Assembly: GCA_934047225.1 (NCBI GenBank)
Contig: OW203984.1
Coordinates: forward strand, 9,061,201-9,125,200
Reading direction: 5' to 3'
Source: Ypsolopha sequella
Lineage: Eukaryota; Arthropoda; Insecta; Lepidoptera; Ypsolophidae
DNA length: 64,000 nt
Position numbers and translations under genes: made by a program
Part shown: one piece after another, positions 10,937-23,139 of the stretch
Layout of the letters: every line of letters begins with the position of its first letter
How positions within the stretch are numbered: position 1 is the stretch's first letter
The notes under the pieces: generated by a model
Database searches by the model: none
What the model was told of the DNA's origin: nothing
The model's input: only the letters and a program-made list of their open reading frames with translations

Positions 10937-11216
10937 AGTGTTGCTTAACTTTTGGTAGTCGATGTTTCGATATTCGACCTTATAAAAGTAACATAATTGA
11001 CGGTGCTATCGATAGTTTGATATTAACGATAAGATGGATAGGTTTTTGAATTTAATAAATGAAACTATTGACATAGCATTGTTATTTATCTATCGATACT
11101 AATTATACCCTATAAACCGTAGTATTACTTAATTTCAGAATACTTGATAATATCCATATAATCTATACTATCGATATTGTAACTTTTTTTTAACTATCGA
11201 TTATCACGCAACACTA
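10937..11216. mobile_element. Possible MITE with GTGTTGC ends and TATCGATA motifs
   Basis: Ends AGTGTTGCTTAACTTTT and ...GCAACACT are inverted, and several ATCGATA or TCGATA words lie inside in both orientations. No target duplication seen. hAT-like ends are suggested but not established. Confidence 0.4.
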
Positions 11217-11739
11217 GTTCATATGAAACCTTTAGTTATTAGAATGTTAAAGAAGGGAAGTAGGAAACAGTTTTGCCTATTTTATGAACTTCATATAATA
11301 TTATTTTCGAGTAGGGAAATGGGTAATTTGCCACCGAAACCAACTACATTTTCGTCTTGGAAAACATTTCTTCCATTTTGACAACTATTAACTTAGTTTG
11401 TATTTAAACATTTTCTAAGCAAAACTCATACTTTTATTTATACTTTTATTTATTTGTTTATTTATTTGCCAATTTATTCTAGTTTAACAGGTTTAAGAAA
11501 TTTTTACACTAAAACATGGTAAATACGAGTACTTAGTACTATTAATATGTACAAAAATATTAATTATTATTATACAAAAAATTATAGTATAGAAATTACT
11601 GAGTATAGCACAAAATACATTATAAAGCATAAACTAGAGGTCCATGTGACCTTGGCCTCGATTTTTGTTTTGTTTTGCAGGTAATTTTTTCCTAGTTGCT
11701 TCCACTTTTTTTTGTCTAGAGCGACATTTATCCAGTCTT

Positions 11740-11971
11740 ATACGTCAGACTAAATATATTTATAGAGTAGTGAATCTTAGTACAAAAGCTCAGATTCGAA
11801 TGCACACATGCTGTCCCGTGTTCTACACGACGCCGCGCCGAGATTTGTGTGGTAACTCCCCCGAACTTCGTTTAGACGCATGTAGAGCATGCATCTGTGT
11901 GCGTGAGTTTGAATCAGAGCGTTTCACTAAGATTCATTACTCTATAAATATATTTACTCTGCCTACGTATA
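11740..11971. mobile_element. Long-arm foldback MITE, family 2, complete copy
   Basis: Best preserved copy: from TACGTCAGACTAAATATATT to ATATATTTACTCTGCCTACG, arms near 100 bp with the inner GTGTAGAGCATGC/ GTGTTCTACACGACG pair. The 131-residue frame over it is an accident of the palindrome. Confidence 0.75.
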
Positions 11972-13930
11972 TTTATATTATCCATAAGTCATACGCTACT
12001 TCAAAGAAAAGCAGTGGTGTACTCTTTTACCCCGTAATAACCAGTATATGGCAGAAATAGGACGCATACCGGCCGTAAAAACAGGGGTTAGTGTCAGTAT
12101 GACTCCTATCGAGCCTTCGGCCTTATGCAAATGTAACGATAACCCGCCGTAAGTGCCTATAAAGCTGCTATGTGCTCAGTTTTATGATACGATAAGTAGA
12201 TTGCTAGTTCCAGACCTTACCGTTTGTCTATTAATTTAGCATTAGGTTGAGTTTTGATAACGGTCATGCTATGCATGAGAATTAAGGTTTTGACGTTTAT
12301 TCTGATAAGATGAAGGAACTAGGTAATCGCTTACTTTCAACTTTGTCCTACAACGTACAATTTGATTATTACTTATATTTTCATATGGATTTTATTTCAA
12401 AAGAAACAGAAAAGCTTAAAGAGCAAAAAATTTAATGAAATCAAAATAAAATCTAAAATCTAATAACCCTGAAAAGAAAAACTTAGCTGTAGATTAAACT
12501 ATATAAATAACATACTTATGGATAAACAATACATGAGGCTTAAAGAACTGTTTATCATATTTCCTTTTATAATATTAAAAACGCCTTGAATATATTATGA
12601 TTATTAATTATCTTCTTGGCTCAGTTGGCTCCTACACTCGTAGCACAATATTTCCATTTTTCAATATTTCCAAGACCATAATATAATATTGAACATAATA
12701 TAATAATATTGAAACGTAGAACAGCAATGGTAGCATATTGTTTAATCTATGGGATTATGGGAAAATTAAGCTATGGGAATTACAGTCCCTTTCTAAAATT
12801 CGCGTCATTTTACCACTTTACTCGTATTTTTTTTTACTGTTGATCTACTTTTTGGGTCAGTGATTTCAACCCTTAGACTGAATTACTTTCAAACGATTTT
12901 ATTTGCTAAAAGTCTCTGGAGGATATCTGAAGCTTTGACCATGCACAAACGAAATTAGATTTAAAATGCTTTGCGAAAATACCATTACATCTAACCCTCC
13001 GGAGTTGCGCAGGGTTGTCCTAGGAGCTTAATTTCGTCTTGTAATTACTCATACTTTTTTTTTTGTAGAGTGAGCTAGTTATTTCCGGTTCCAGCCATCA
13101 AACAGACTTCATACAAGACTTTAAGACGATATGTAAAAGTTTTAGCGTCCCTGTTACTCCATATGCGAAAAAACCCTCAGTGCGAGAGGGACGGATTCGT
13201 GGAAAAATAGCAAAAAGTCGGTTTTTTATTGTTATAAAATGTACTAAAGATGTTATCAAAATTTCGTTTAACCAGGTCCTAAAAACCGTTAAAACCCATC
13301 TAATAAAATATAATTGCAGTCCAAATGTCATTCTAAATTGTCAGACCAGGAGAATTGGTGTCGAAAAGGACCTCATTTCAATAAATATTTCTATGGAGCC
13401 GAATTTCTCCAATTGCGTTTCTGTTTTAACAGGTCCCTAGAAAAAGAATCTAAAAAGAATGTACTATTTTATCAAAATAATACATTATTCACTAAAGTAG
13501 ATATGCAAGTTCTTAAAGTGTCGATTTTTTTTCGTAGCGCCTTAACAACATCGAACCAAATGGCTTCCAAATATTAACCAAATAAGTACTTAAAGACTTC
13601 TGGATTTCATTAAATAATTGAGATTTATATATTTTTAGTCTGTACAGCCCTAAAAATATGACTTAATTTTTTTGTTATTATTTTAACAGATAAATATATT
13701 GCATAGATAAAAATGTATTGTGTAGGTTATTTGTAGGTGCACCGATTGGTACACCCTTTTTTGCAACCTAATCTGTAATATGGATCCGAGCCACGATCTG
13801 CACCAAGATCCATTGTTTTACTATTGTTTTACCGACAGTTAAAATTCAGAGGGTTGCTGAGTTTTGCTAATAGATATATAGACATATAGATATATAGGGT
13901 GGATAGATAGACACAGAGGCTTATAAATTT
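11972..13930. other. No supported gene; AT-rich
   Basis: Several short open frames (for example 13180-13577 plus strand) show no recognisable motif, splice context or codon bias. Some phrases resemble decayed lepidopteran repeats. No tRNA or clear foldback found. Confidence 0.4.
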
Positions 13931-13949
13931 TCCCTTTGTACAACAACAG

Positions 13950-14570
13950 GCAGAATATTTTCCTAAAAAAAAAGAGGTCAGCCAAAGATCACAAAGAAAA
14001 AAAGGAGGCGAGAGACTTTACATACACCATTGTAAACTGAGCCTAGTTAAACAAAACGTCTTCCAAATGGCAGTCAGAGTATTTAATGCTTTACCTGACG
14101 ATTTTAAAGATTTACCACTGAACCAATTCAAGAGCAAACTTCACATGTGGCTCGTCGACAAATGTTTTTACTCGATGGATGATTTTTTTAATTATAATAA
14201 TAATTTTTAAAGTAAGTTTATGTAGATTGACATTCGTATTCTTATTAAATTGACGATTCACATAATTTAACATTATAGATTGACATTTGTATTCTTTTTA
14301 AATTGACGATTCACATAATTTAACAGTATAAATTGAGTTATTTTATATTTATTTGTAATTCAGATTTTAAGATTTAGATTTTTTTTAAGATTTAGGTTAG
14401 AATTCAGATTTAGTTTAAGGTCAATTGTTTCTTTGTTTGTGTTTATTTAGATAAATATTTGTACTTCAAATTTGGCAAATTTTTGAGGAATGACATATTT
14501 AAGCATATTTTAACACCTAATTTTTAAGGACCAAAAGTCAAACAAATAAACTTTTCTATTCTATTCTATT
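13950..14570 (+). pseudogene. LINE 3' end with ORF2 C-terminus
   Basis: A frame ending at the TAA at 14208-14210 reads like the extreme C-terminus of a Jockey/CR1-type reverse transcriptase: FQMAVRVFNALPDDFKDLPL, then FKSKLHMWLVDKCFYSMDDF, matching the family pattern 'x-x-NxLPxxIKxL...FKxxLKxxLL...CFYSxxEF'. The frame breaks upstream, so the copy is 5'-truncated and dead. The 3' UTR runs to a (TTCTA)n tail at about 14551-14570. Confidence 0.65.
14223..14330. repeat. Tandem duplication of about 54 bp in LINE 3' UTR
   Basis: TAGATTGACATTCGTATTCT and following 34 bp recur immediately from 14277 with few changes. Confidence 0.8.
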
Positions 14571-14631
14571 CCTTTCTCGATGAAAACCAATAACGTCTGC
14601 AACTCACAAATACCTAAAATACGTACATCGT

Positions 14632-15240
14632 CACGGCATGAATCCCCGAGTGGGTGTCAGAGGTGATTCCGGGTATAGACTGTGGAATGCAAGTCACAGT
14701 CTAAATACAAAAATACAAAATACATTTTTTTTTATTTATACACAAGTAATTTTTACAATTTATAACTTTAAACTCTCGCGTTTTGTACACATTATAATAT
14801 ATATAATCGGGTCTACCGCGATCAATTTTTACCCTTTTACGAAAAGGGGACACCCATTTTTACAATTCTTTGGACCCTTCTTTTAAACTAACAATAAACT
14901 GTATTAGGAGGGACCGTTCTTCCCTTGTTACGTTGTCTTTGTGCTTTTGTTAGTAGGAAAAAAGATGAGATGGTGTATGTGTTTGAGAGGGTGTGTGTGC
15001 GTGTGTAGTGTATGTGCTGAATCTAGTGTATGTGCTGAAGTCCACACTCGTACACGCACGTTTCACCGATGATTATAACGCCACAACCTGATGGGCGGTG
15101 AGCCCTATCACCGTACTTCAGGCAAAAATGGACCCACGCGTTCCAAAACAAGCAGATCGAACACAAATGTGCTTTTACAGGATTTGAATCCACAAACTCC
15201 GGATTAGTAGTCGCTACTCGAAGCACGAGACCCCATTGGC
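14632..15240 (-). mobile_element. tRNA-derived SINE, split by an insertion
   Basis: On the minus strand the head near 15235-15165 has a tRNA-like region with a B box, GGATTCAAATCC, followed by the SINE body (GTGGGTCCATTTTTGCC, GAAGTACGGTGATAGGGC, GGTGAAACGTGCGTGTACG) and tail GACTTGCATTCCACAG at 14632-14702. The body is interrupted between 14702 and 15041. The same family occurs at 32315, 34209, 42285 and, complete, 46425. Confidence 0.75.
14703..15040 (+). mobile_element. Penelope-like fragment inserted in the SINE
   Basis: The segment 14761-14853 is nearly identical to 63531-63625, with TTTAAACTCTCGCGTTTTGT and CGGGTCTACCGCGATCAATT. The 63-kb copy goes on to a CGACGTTTCGAGAC motif typical of Penelope-like terminal repeats, hence the tentative class. 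Ends with a GT-rich stretch and a doubled GTGTATGTGCTGAA. Confidence 0.5.
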
Positions 15241-15453
15241 GGTCAGAATCTCAATAAGCTAACATGATATTGATTTTAAATCTTTAATTAAGCTTCTCGC
15301 ACGGAAGTTCCTATGCCTCGATACCAAGCTTTGATGTATTCAATCACCTCAGAACCCTTTTATTGATAGATTCTATGGTGCTTGAAAATAACATTATCGC
15401 AGCTGGCGGGTGGGCCTAATGTCAATGATTGTGCTTATGTTTGGAAGTATACT

Positions 15454-15773
15454 GCAGCCGGATTGTGAAAAACCCGCCTAATTAATTGAAACAGAACTCT
15501 TAAATTCAAAATTCACTCAATAGTTATTCAAAAAAACCTTACTACCTATGTTTTGTGTATACTACACTGACAAAGTTTCTATTGGTTTCTGTAAATTAGA
15601 AATTAAAAAAAAATTAAATTCAAATTTTCAGAAACTAATGGAAACTTTGTGATGGCAACATACATAATGCATAGGTAATAAGGTTTTGTTGAATAACTAT
15701 TGAGTGAATTTTGAATTTTAAGTGTTCTGTTTCGATTAATTAGAAAAAGGCTGATTTTTCACAATCCGGCTGC
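15454..15773. mobile_element. 320-bp foldback MITE with about 95-bp arms
   Basis: Left end GCAGCCGGATTGTGAAAAA and right end TTTTTCACAATCCGGCTGC are exact inverses; similarity continues through TTCAAAATTCACTCAATAGT to near AACCTTA. No coding. Confidence 0.8.
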
Positions 15774-15864
15774 GAAACCGCTCTTAATTACGTACTCAGA
15801 AAAGTAATAGTTTTGTGACTATTATTATGACTTGCAAATGACAGTGGGCAAACTTGTATGGAAG

Positions 15865-16003
15865 TTGGTCCAAGCACCGCCAAGATTAAGATGTATGTTA
15901 AATAAAAGGACATAATGTAGACCTCAAGCAAGGAGAACCCCATCACCCTACATTATGTCATTTCATTTAATATGTGTCTTGATATTGGCGGCGCTTGGAC
16001 CAA
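15865..16003. mobile_element. 139-bp foldback MITE
   Basis: Arms of about 56 bp: TTGGTCCAAGCACCGCCAAG at the left, CTTGATATTGGCGGCGCTTG GACCAA at the right, with a 27-bp loop. Similarity may extend about 15 bp further out. Confidence 0.8.
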
Positions 16004-16445
16004 AATTTGCTACTGTCGTAATTTTTTCGTAAAATTACGAGTAGGTATAAAAATTTTATATGGAAAAGTATTTTTCATACGTTTCCTTAAAAAGGTTTTC
16101 TATGGAAGTAAGGCTTAGTATGAGGTAGGGAGCATTGGTAAATGATAAGTTACAGGAATCAAAATCCCTTTTGGCTTTCTATCATAATTGAAAAAGAGAG
16201 AAAATCAATTAAATTTCCCAAAAGGGTTGTCTTCTTTCTGATCACTTACCAAGTTTCTGTACTGAGTTTGCATGTATCGATGAAAAAGTCACCTTATTAT
16301 GAAATGAAATTACTTACTTTATTTAATGAGTAAGACTACTAGGACAATATTTTTCCGAAGTGTAAAATAAAACAATGAGTTCATTTCCTTTACAAAGATA
16401 TTTATGAAAATGAATAACGTTTGAAAAGCTCAAAACATAAGTAAT

Positions 16446-16832
16446 AGTAGTTTATGCTACTAGGGCGAAAAGGAATAAATTACGAGGACGATTTAAAACA
16501 CGAGCGTAGCGAGTGTTTTAAACGTAACCGAGTAATTTATTGCTTTTACGCCCGTGTATCATACTACGTTTTTCAATGCATAGTGTGAGGAAATGAAAAT
16601 AAATATAATCTTGTGAACTTTAAATTATAATTGGCTCAAAAGGACTGTATCCAGAGCCGTGAAATAGTGGAAAAAAAGTATAACATCTATGGTACACAGG
16701 AAAGGCTGCAGGTTAGCCAACCATTATAAATAAATAAAAAAAAATAACAATAATAAAGCCCTAGGGCAAAATAATCGACTTTTTGTTCGGTTTTGATGCA
16801 TAAAAAGTGGGCCTTTACGAGCACATGCATTG
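16446..16832 (+). repeat. 390-bp dispersed repeat, intact copy
   Basis: Begins with a palindromic segment (GGCGAAAAGGAATAAATTAC ... GTAATTTATTGCTTTTACGCC, centre GAGCGTAGCGAGTG) and continues through AACTTTAAATTATAATTGGC to TGCATTGAAAAAT. A second copy starts at 17625. The type is unclear; the palindromic start suggests a foldback transposon. Confidence 0.75.
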
Positions 16833-17624
16833 AAAAATTAATTTTTCGATGTCTCAAAAACTATGAAGGCATTCAAAGTGAGTTCAATCAACGGCATAGA
16901 AAGTGAAGTGAAAAATATTGCTTTAAATTTTTCAGAAATTCATATTTTCTGCTGTTATTTTTCAATTAGCTCATTACCAATATTTGAATCTGAAAAGATC
17001 CGCCTACACGCTGGCAACAGACAGCCATAACGTCCCTCTCTTATTAAAATATAATATATTGATTGCAGAATGCCTTATAAACATATTGTTTAGTGAAAGT
17101 TTTTGGAAAATTTACATATTATTGTATATATGTATTAAAAAAGTTTAAAACTAAGTTACTCTACCTCTACAATACTGAATAACATTACCGATGTCCTTCA
17201 CAACAATGTGGATAGATTGGAGCTTTTGATAAATGGTGGCGTTGAAAGCCCTGTTAGTGCCAATATTACGTGGAATGGGGAATGACATGGGTTGTTTAAT
17301 AACTGTATAGTAGCCTTCTCAAAGCACTCACCAGATTGCTTGGGGTATTAACGTTTATGGCGTTAGCTACGTGAACATAATTCAGTTTAAAGCGCTTTTA
17401 GGTTCCTTCACAAAAGATTGATTGATTAGTCATTTAATTACTTATCTTTTATAGTTTTCTTTTAATTAAATAGGGGAGATCACATCAAGGTATACATTGG
17501 ACATAGTGCCTCTCTTACATCATTCACTAAAGGGGCATGTAGTCTCTACTGTACAAATGTTGTATCCTAAATAAAAACAAGAAGTCAATAAACAAAATAT
17601 AACGTTATTTTATGTGCTTTTATA

Positions 17625-18253
17625 GTAGCTTATGCTACTAGGGTGAAAAGGAATAAATTACGATGACGATTTAAAACACGACGAAATATATTTTTATATA
17701 TTTTTTTTTATTTTATTTTATTGTTATGTCGTAGAATAGTTGCTTGTATATTGTGCATCACCTACCGAAATTTATGATTAATTGTAGATGATACAGGATC
17801 AGCTGAAAATCAGCGCTGTGTAGACATGTTTACCATGCTCACAGAATATGCTGAGCTGTCTCTTTTTTGTTGAATGTATTTTTGTGTATAATTATGTCGT
17901 GTTACTTTTATGTGTTTTTTTTTTAGACAAATGAACTTTTTCTATTCTATTCTATTCTCTTACGCCCGTGTATCACACTACGTTTTTCAATGCATAGTGT
18001 GAGGAAATAAAATAAATATAATCTTGTGAACTTTAAATTCTGATTGGCTCAAAACGACTGTATCCAGAGCCGTTAAACAGTGGAAAAAAAAAGGATAACA
18101 TTTATGGTACACAGGAAAGGCTGCAAGTTAGCCAACCATTGTAAATAAATAAAAAAAAATAATAATAATAAAGCCCTAGGGAAAAATAATCGACTTTCTG
18201 TTCGGTTTTGATGCATAAAACGTAGGCCTTTGCGAGCACTTGCATTGAAAAAT
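17625..18253 (+). repeat. Second copy of the 390-bp repeat, interrupted
   Basis: More than 90 percent like 16446-16832 by eye. Relative to it, the middle of the palindrome is replaced at 17682-17959 by a LINE 3' end. The copies are in the same orientation 1.2 kb apart. Confidence 0.75.
17682..17959 (+). mobile_element. LINE 3' UTR insertion with (TTCTA)n tail
   Basis: Contains AATCAGCGCTGTGTAGACAT and ATGCTGAGCTG phrases seen in lepidopteran LINE 3' UTRs and ends AACTTTTTCTATTCTATTCT, the same tail as the element at 13950-14570. Only the 3' end inserted (5' truncation). Confidence 0.65.
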
Positions 18254-18273
18254 GTTTTATTATATAGATTTTA

Positions 18274-18420
18274 GTGCATACCCCTATTATAAATGCGAAA
18301 GTGTGTTTGTTGGTTTGTCCTTCTTACATGCAGCAACGGAGCAATGGATCGACATAATTTTTTACATAGAGATAGTTTATGAATATTTTATTTAAAGAAA
18401 TCAGTGCTTGCAAAAGCTAG
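18274..18420 (-). mobile_element. 3' end fragment of the common 'ATTTATAATA' repeat
   Basis: TATTATAAATGCGAAAGTGT then GTTTGTTGGTTTGTCC is the reverse complement of the abundant lepidopteran RTE-like 3' end also seen at 22491-22810. Confidence 0.55.
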
Positions 18421-19060
18421 AAATAAATAATTTTATAAACAATATAGACACCCTAAGCTAAGGGTTTCTGTTGTTTTGGAAGTCTAAAAACCAAACACGA
18501 AAGTTTTAAACGTTGTGAACTCTACCAAAGAGTCTCATTTCAACATACGTATTTACATTTAGCAATATACTAAACCTATAAAGCTAAGTAACAAACTTGC
18601 TTTCAGAGAAACCTCCTGTATAGAGCTGTGGTCATATTAATGTTGGTTGCTAGTAAATGCAAAGCTTAAGCCAAAACACGGCATTGCACTCAGAAAACGG
18701 ACAGCTGACCAAGCTCAATTTAAGCTTAATCAGCAAATTTAATGTTATTGTAAAAATTAAGAGGCAGATAGCTGCCAGCGACCTTGAGTGAACCTGTGTA
18801 GTTACAAATATCGACAGAAACTGTATTGAAATAACGTTCATATCTGCATGCATTGCATTACGACGACGCTGGGTCTCCAAATAGCGCAAATTAAGAGAAA
18901 ATAATACTTTTCACATGGACGCGATGGACGGAAAAAAATGTCCAACAATAATTTTATCAAGTAATACTTTCCTTGTATTTAAGTGCAAGATATATACAAA
19001 TACCACTAGTGGTTTTTAAGAAATAACTAATTTTAGTCTAAAAACAGCTTGACTTTGCAA
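18421..19060. other. No gene seen
   Basis: AT-rich, moderately unique DNA; the 79-codon minus-strand frame at 18650-18889 shows no motif or splice context. Confidence 0.35.
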
Positions 19061-19067
19061 AAAAGTC

Positions 19068-19437
19068 TTAACTTCTACAACTTCAACGGGCTCAGAGGGC
19101 AGTACTAAAAGTGATAAAATTCAAACCATTCAAGTACCGAACCAAAGACCAGTCATATAACTGTTCATAAAGAATACTGTCCCCGAAATATATAAAAATT
19201 ATATTGTGCCATCGAGTAAAGAATGACGAAATGATATTGTCTTTGTCACACCACCTTGCAGAACTTGTTTTGCGCAATCCTTTAACAATTTATTTGGAAA
19301 ATTACCTCTACAATAAGCTGAGCCACATCACAGAACTTAAAAATTTATCCTTACAATCCCTCAAACAAAAGCTTTTCACTATTTTAAATAAGTTGGATTA
19401 TGACGATACTGAAAAATTACTGGAAATACCTGAATAA
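19068..19437 (+). pseudogene. LINE reverse-transcriptase ORF2 C-terminal remnant
   Basis: Reads LLQLQRAQRAVLKVIKFKPF, a hallmark of CR1/Jockey-type ORF2 shortly after the reverse transcriptase, then a stop near 19168 and a continuing frame with ELVLRNPLTIYLENYLYNKL and FTILNKLDYDDTEKLLE up to the TAA at 19435-19437. In-frame stops show it is dead. The family differs from the one at 13950. Confidence 0.65.
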
Positions 19438-20363
19438 CAATTAAAATATACATACAATATTACTTTTGATCTTGTGAATACATAAAATAGTTTTCCAACT
19501 TGAATTGCTACTCTTTTGTTGTCTTCAATTATCTCACTCTATAAAACAAATACACTCCTTACACTAAACATCTATGTATTAAACATATTCTGCACTTATT
19601 TAAATACATATATCTGCTTGAGCGATTTGCCTGCGTGACCTACACTATACGTAAATATCATTATAAATGTTTTTACACATTTTAAACTTACTGTTTAAGA
19701 GACATAACATTATTAATAGGAGTAATTTTGGGAACAGGCGCCTTAAACCACAAATGCAAAACAGCTCTCAAATTCCCGTTGCTGACGCAGCCACTTAAAA
19801 ATCAAAATTTAAAACAACTCTAAACAACAATAATTAGTGTATTTTGTACTGTTTAGCTAATTTCACCATCATTAACTTTAGTAAATTGTAATGTAACTAC
19901 TTGATGGCTATAATTATTTAATTCTTTTAACAATGTCAAGTTAGTTACCCTCGATATCACATTTAAGAATATTAAGTTTAGTATTGTTTAAATAACTTTG
20001 AAATGCAGCACCGTGATTCGTCGCTTAAGTATCACTTAGCAAGATTTTCTTACTTCAGAAACTAGCCCTTACTCTTAGCAACGAATACTGCATGCTAAAC
20101 CATTTAGACCAGATTTTTTTATTAAATTTAGCATTTGATTAATTTCGACCGAGACGCTTTCAGAGTGTGCCGCAGCGTCATAAATCTCTACGTCTTATTG
20201 AGAGGTTGCGAGGCGCCAATTCGAACCGCAATTTGTCGTTGCACCCACTATGTTGACTGACGTAAATCGACGTAACGTGTTATATATAGCCAGGTCTTAA
20301 AAGGATTGGAGATCAAGGTGTCAAACTAAAATAGCTGGAGAGTGAAGATGTTACAATCAAAAC
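19438..20363. other. LINE 3' flank, otherwise nothing recognised
   Basis: Likely includes the 3' UTR of the preceding LINE. No ORF or RNA gene supported. Confidence 0.3.
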
Positions 20364-20460
20364 TGAATGAATGAATGATTCAACACTTTATTATACACAA
20401 AAGACATATTAAAAAGAAAAACAGAACTTGGAAAAACAAATATTTGTAAAAATAACAATA
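20364..20460 (-). mobile_element. LINE 3' end with (TTCA)n tail
   Basis: Minus-strand reading ends GTGTATAATAAAGTGTTGAA followed by four TCAT-type repeats, the arrangement of a polyadenylation-like end plus microsatellite tail. Confidence 0.5.
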
Positions 20461-21584
20461 CCATTTTTCGAATTTAGAACCACTTGGCAAAAAATATCTT
20501 GGCGATAATTTTGGTACAAATCTTACCAAATATCTTGGTACGAATACGTTCGTAAGTTGTTGTGTTTTACTACAATTTAAACAGAATAATTAAAATTGGC
20601 AACAAGCAACTTAGTTTCATAGTCTGGTATAATCCAAAATCACGTAACTTATGTGATTATCGTAGAGAGTCAAAAAAAATCTTATCTGCGATTACTTCGA
20701 TTACTTCATAGCGTTCAAAATATTGCCTGCCTAACTGTCTATACCACATCAACGCAAACTGACTAACTAATAATAAACCAATAGTAAAGCGTGTAATCCA
20801 CCAATCAGTAGTTGCCACTCAGTCAAGCGCCGAGCCGTGATTGGTTAGTCCTGTTTATGTTCAGCGCAATAACATGTTTCAATACAAAGCTAACTGAATG
20901 CTAGTGTTAAATTGACTTTGAAACAATAATCGGCAAAATGACGTAGCCATTTGAAACGTAAACTTTGATTCCAATTTGGAATTTTCAATTGATTTAGGTA
21001 TTTAATACCTTTGTTTGTTACAAAGGTTAGCGCGTTGAAGTGAGTCAGTACAAGGAAAATATAAATAATAGGTGATATTAATTGTAATTATGAATTGTTC
21101 TCTTATTTTTATAATTTTAAACTAAAAATGTTACTTGCTGTCTTATTGGCAGAAAATGTTCAAGCCAATAAAATAAAAGAAAATAGTAAATCGAAATTCG
21201 GAATTTGATCTTGGATTGAATTTTGATCAGTAACCATTTTAAGAATAATTTAAGCTAAAACTAGGGCAATTTAGGCCGTAAACTATCTCCTGTTGAAAAT
21301 GTTAGTCAAAATTCAATGATATTTTCGATTGTATTAAAAACAGTGTAGTGTCGTCAATGTAGAAATTGATTTTTTGTGTGAAATTTATTTTATTTCTCGA
21401 GGCTTCAAAAAATGCGCATCGAATAATGCAGCGAGTTTGTATTTAGCGTTCCACTCCGAAACATGAGAGAAGTTCGGGCGACGCGCCCCATCAATTTCTA
21501 CTTCACCCCCTGATTGCTTGAGCTGCATTTGAGCCAACCTCATTAGTGAACGGAACGTTCACCTTGTCCTTAATAATAGGTACC
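20461..21584. other. No gene seen; short repeated words near 20500
   Basis: AATATCTTGG occurs twice with TTGGTAC-type words between 20490 and 20545. The rest is AT-rich without supported genes; 21400-21560 is somewhat GC-richer. Confidence 0.35.
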
Positions 21585-21980
21585 TATGAAATTGCCGAAA
21601 TTTTCCTACAGATTCATGAGTTCATAGTTCCTATAATTCAATAGCTATTTCCATTATTTGTTTTTTGTTTTAAAGTTGATTTCAAGGTTTTATATTTACG
21701 TATTAATTTTTTTTTTATTGTCAGTTTGACAATCAAAATAAAAATTTCAAAAATAGTTCATCTTAACTGCCATCCAATTCCATGATAAGATTCGTTATAG
21801 TTTTTCCTGCGGGCACTTTTCAAAAATTAAATTAATGTTTCTGTTAGCTTCATGTTGTCTCACTCATATACAAAAGAAATTACATAATTTGCATTTATCA
21901 TTCCTAAAAAAATGCATAAAATGTTAGTACTGAAAATTGAGTTTCCTTCAAATTCTTTATAGAAAACGGCAATTTCATAT
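21585..21980 (+). mobile_element. 390-bp MITE, family 3, copy B
   Basis: TATGAAATTGCCGAAATTTT at the start and CGGCAATTTCATA at the end. Aligns end to end with copies A and C. Non-coding. Confidence 0.75.
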
Positions 21981-22490
21981 ATAATATATACAGGGAGGAA
22001 AGATAAAATATGGCACTGAAGGCAGCTACCAAATATGTTATAGCTACAAGAAAATGGCTTTAGGAGACTGACCCGAACTTTTGGAGCATTTTACTTCTAC
22101 ATTCACAGATTTTGGAAAAGTGTATGTACAGTTATCGAGAGAAACGGCATAATATTCACTTTTTTTTTCGTCCAATTCGCTTAGAATCAATTATGTTTTG
22201 TGCTAATTTTCAGGTGTGCTAATTCGAAAACCATTTCGAGATTTAAGTTTAATAAGCCGTAATTTAGAACTTGTGGTCTAAAAACCTCATGATGATGAAT
22301 ATTTTTATGAAAAAGCTGCAACTTCCATTTGCCTTCGTGTGACGTCTCTTGAGAAATGGCTGTTTAGAAATGTATCCTTTGCTATCAAGATATATTTATA
22401 CTAATTTGCTTCAGACTGATTTGACAGCTGAATGACAGTTGAGTAGACAGACAAAGAAAACCACTTTTTTTATAAGCAACTAGCTTTTGC

Positions 22491-22810
22491 CCGTGGCTTC
22501 GCCCGCGTTGATTAAGTTTTTGCATAGTCGTATCGAATCCCATCCCATTCCATCCTCACTATCCCATCCCATTAATATTAAACGGCGTGAAGGAGTAACA
22601 GTACATCACTTTTCTAAAGGAACTTGACACCCCATTGCCTTCCATTGGGAACTGAGTTATGGGATAAAAAGTAAGCTATGTCCTATTCCAGGTCTAGAAC
22701 TACATTTGTGCTAAGTTTCAGCCTAATCGTTTTAGTAGTTTCGGCGTGAAGGAGTAACAAACATCCATCCATCCATCCATCCAAACTTTTGCATTTATAA
22801 TACGATTAGT
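22491..22810 (+). mobile_element. RTE-like 3' fragment
   Basis: TAGCTTTTGCCCGTGGCTTC, then AAAAAGTAAGCTATGTCCTA, TCGTTTTAGTAGTTTCGGCG and a CATC microsatellite before TTTGCATTTATAATACGATT: the typical order of an extremely common lepidopteran repeat. CCCATCCCATTCCATCC near 22540 is a local simple repeat. Confidence 0.65.
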
Positions 22811-23139
22811 GGGATCAGTCATAGTCATAACAATCAGTATAATGACTAAAATTCTCAAGTGACGTCATATCGGACAATACTTTGAAAAATCATAAAAAAG
22901 AATGGTTAATTTATATAACAAAATAATGAAAACTTTGACCTATAATGACGTATTTCTCGAAAAAAATGGGAATTCGATTCTATTACTGATTAGGAAAATA
23001 AGTATTTATGGGGTCAATCGAAGTCAGCTATAAGAAATGCCAGATAACGCATAGTGACAGATTACTGATAAGAAACATATCCTCTATGGGGTCAAACGAA
23101 TAAGAAAGTTATATATTTTTTTAATGGTAAGTTTACTAA

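Noticed and set aside
11665..12060. 131-residue plus-strand protein
   Set aside because: Spans a complete foldback MITE; no motif or splice context.
13180..13577. Overlapping 86- and 87-residue plus-strand proteins
   Set aside because: No recognisable domain, no codon bias, and they overlap in different frames.
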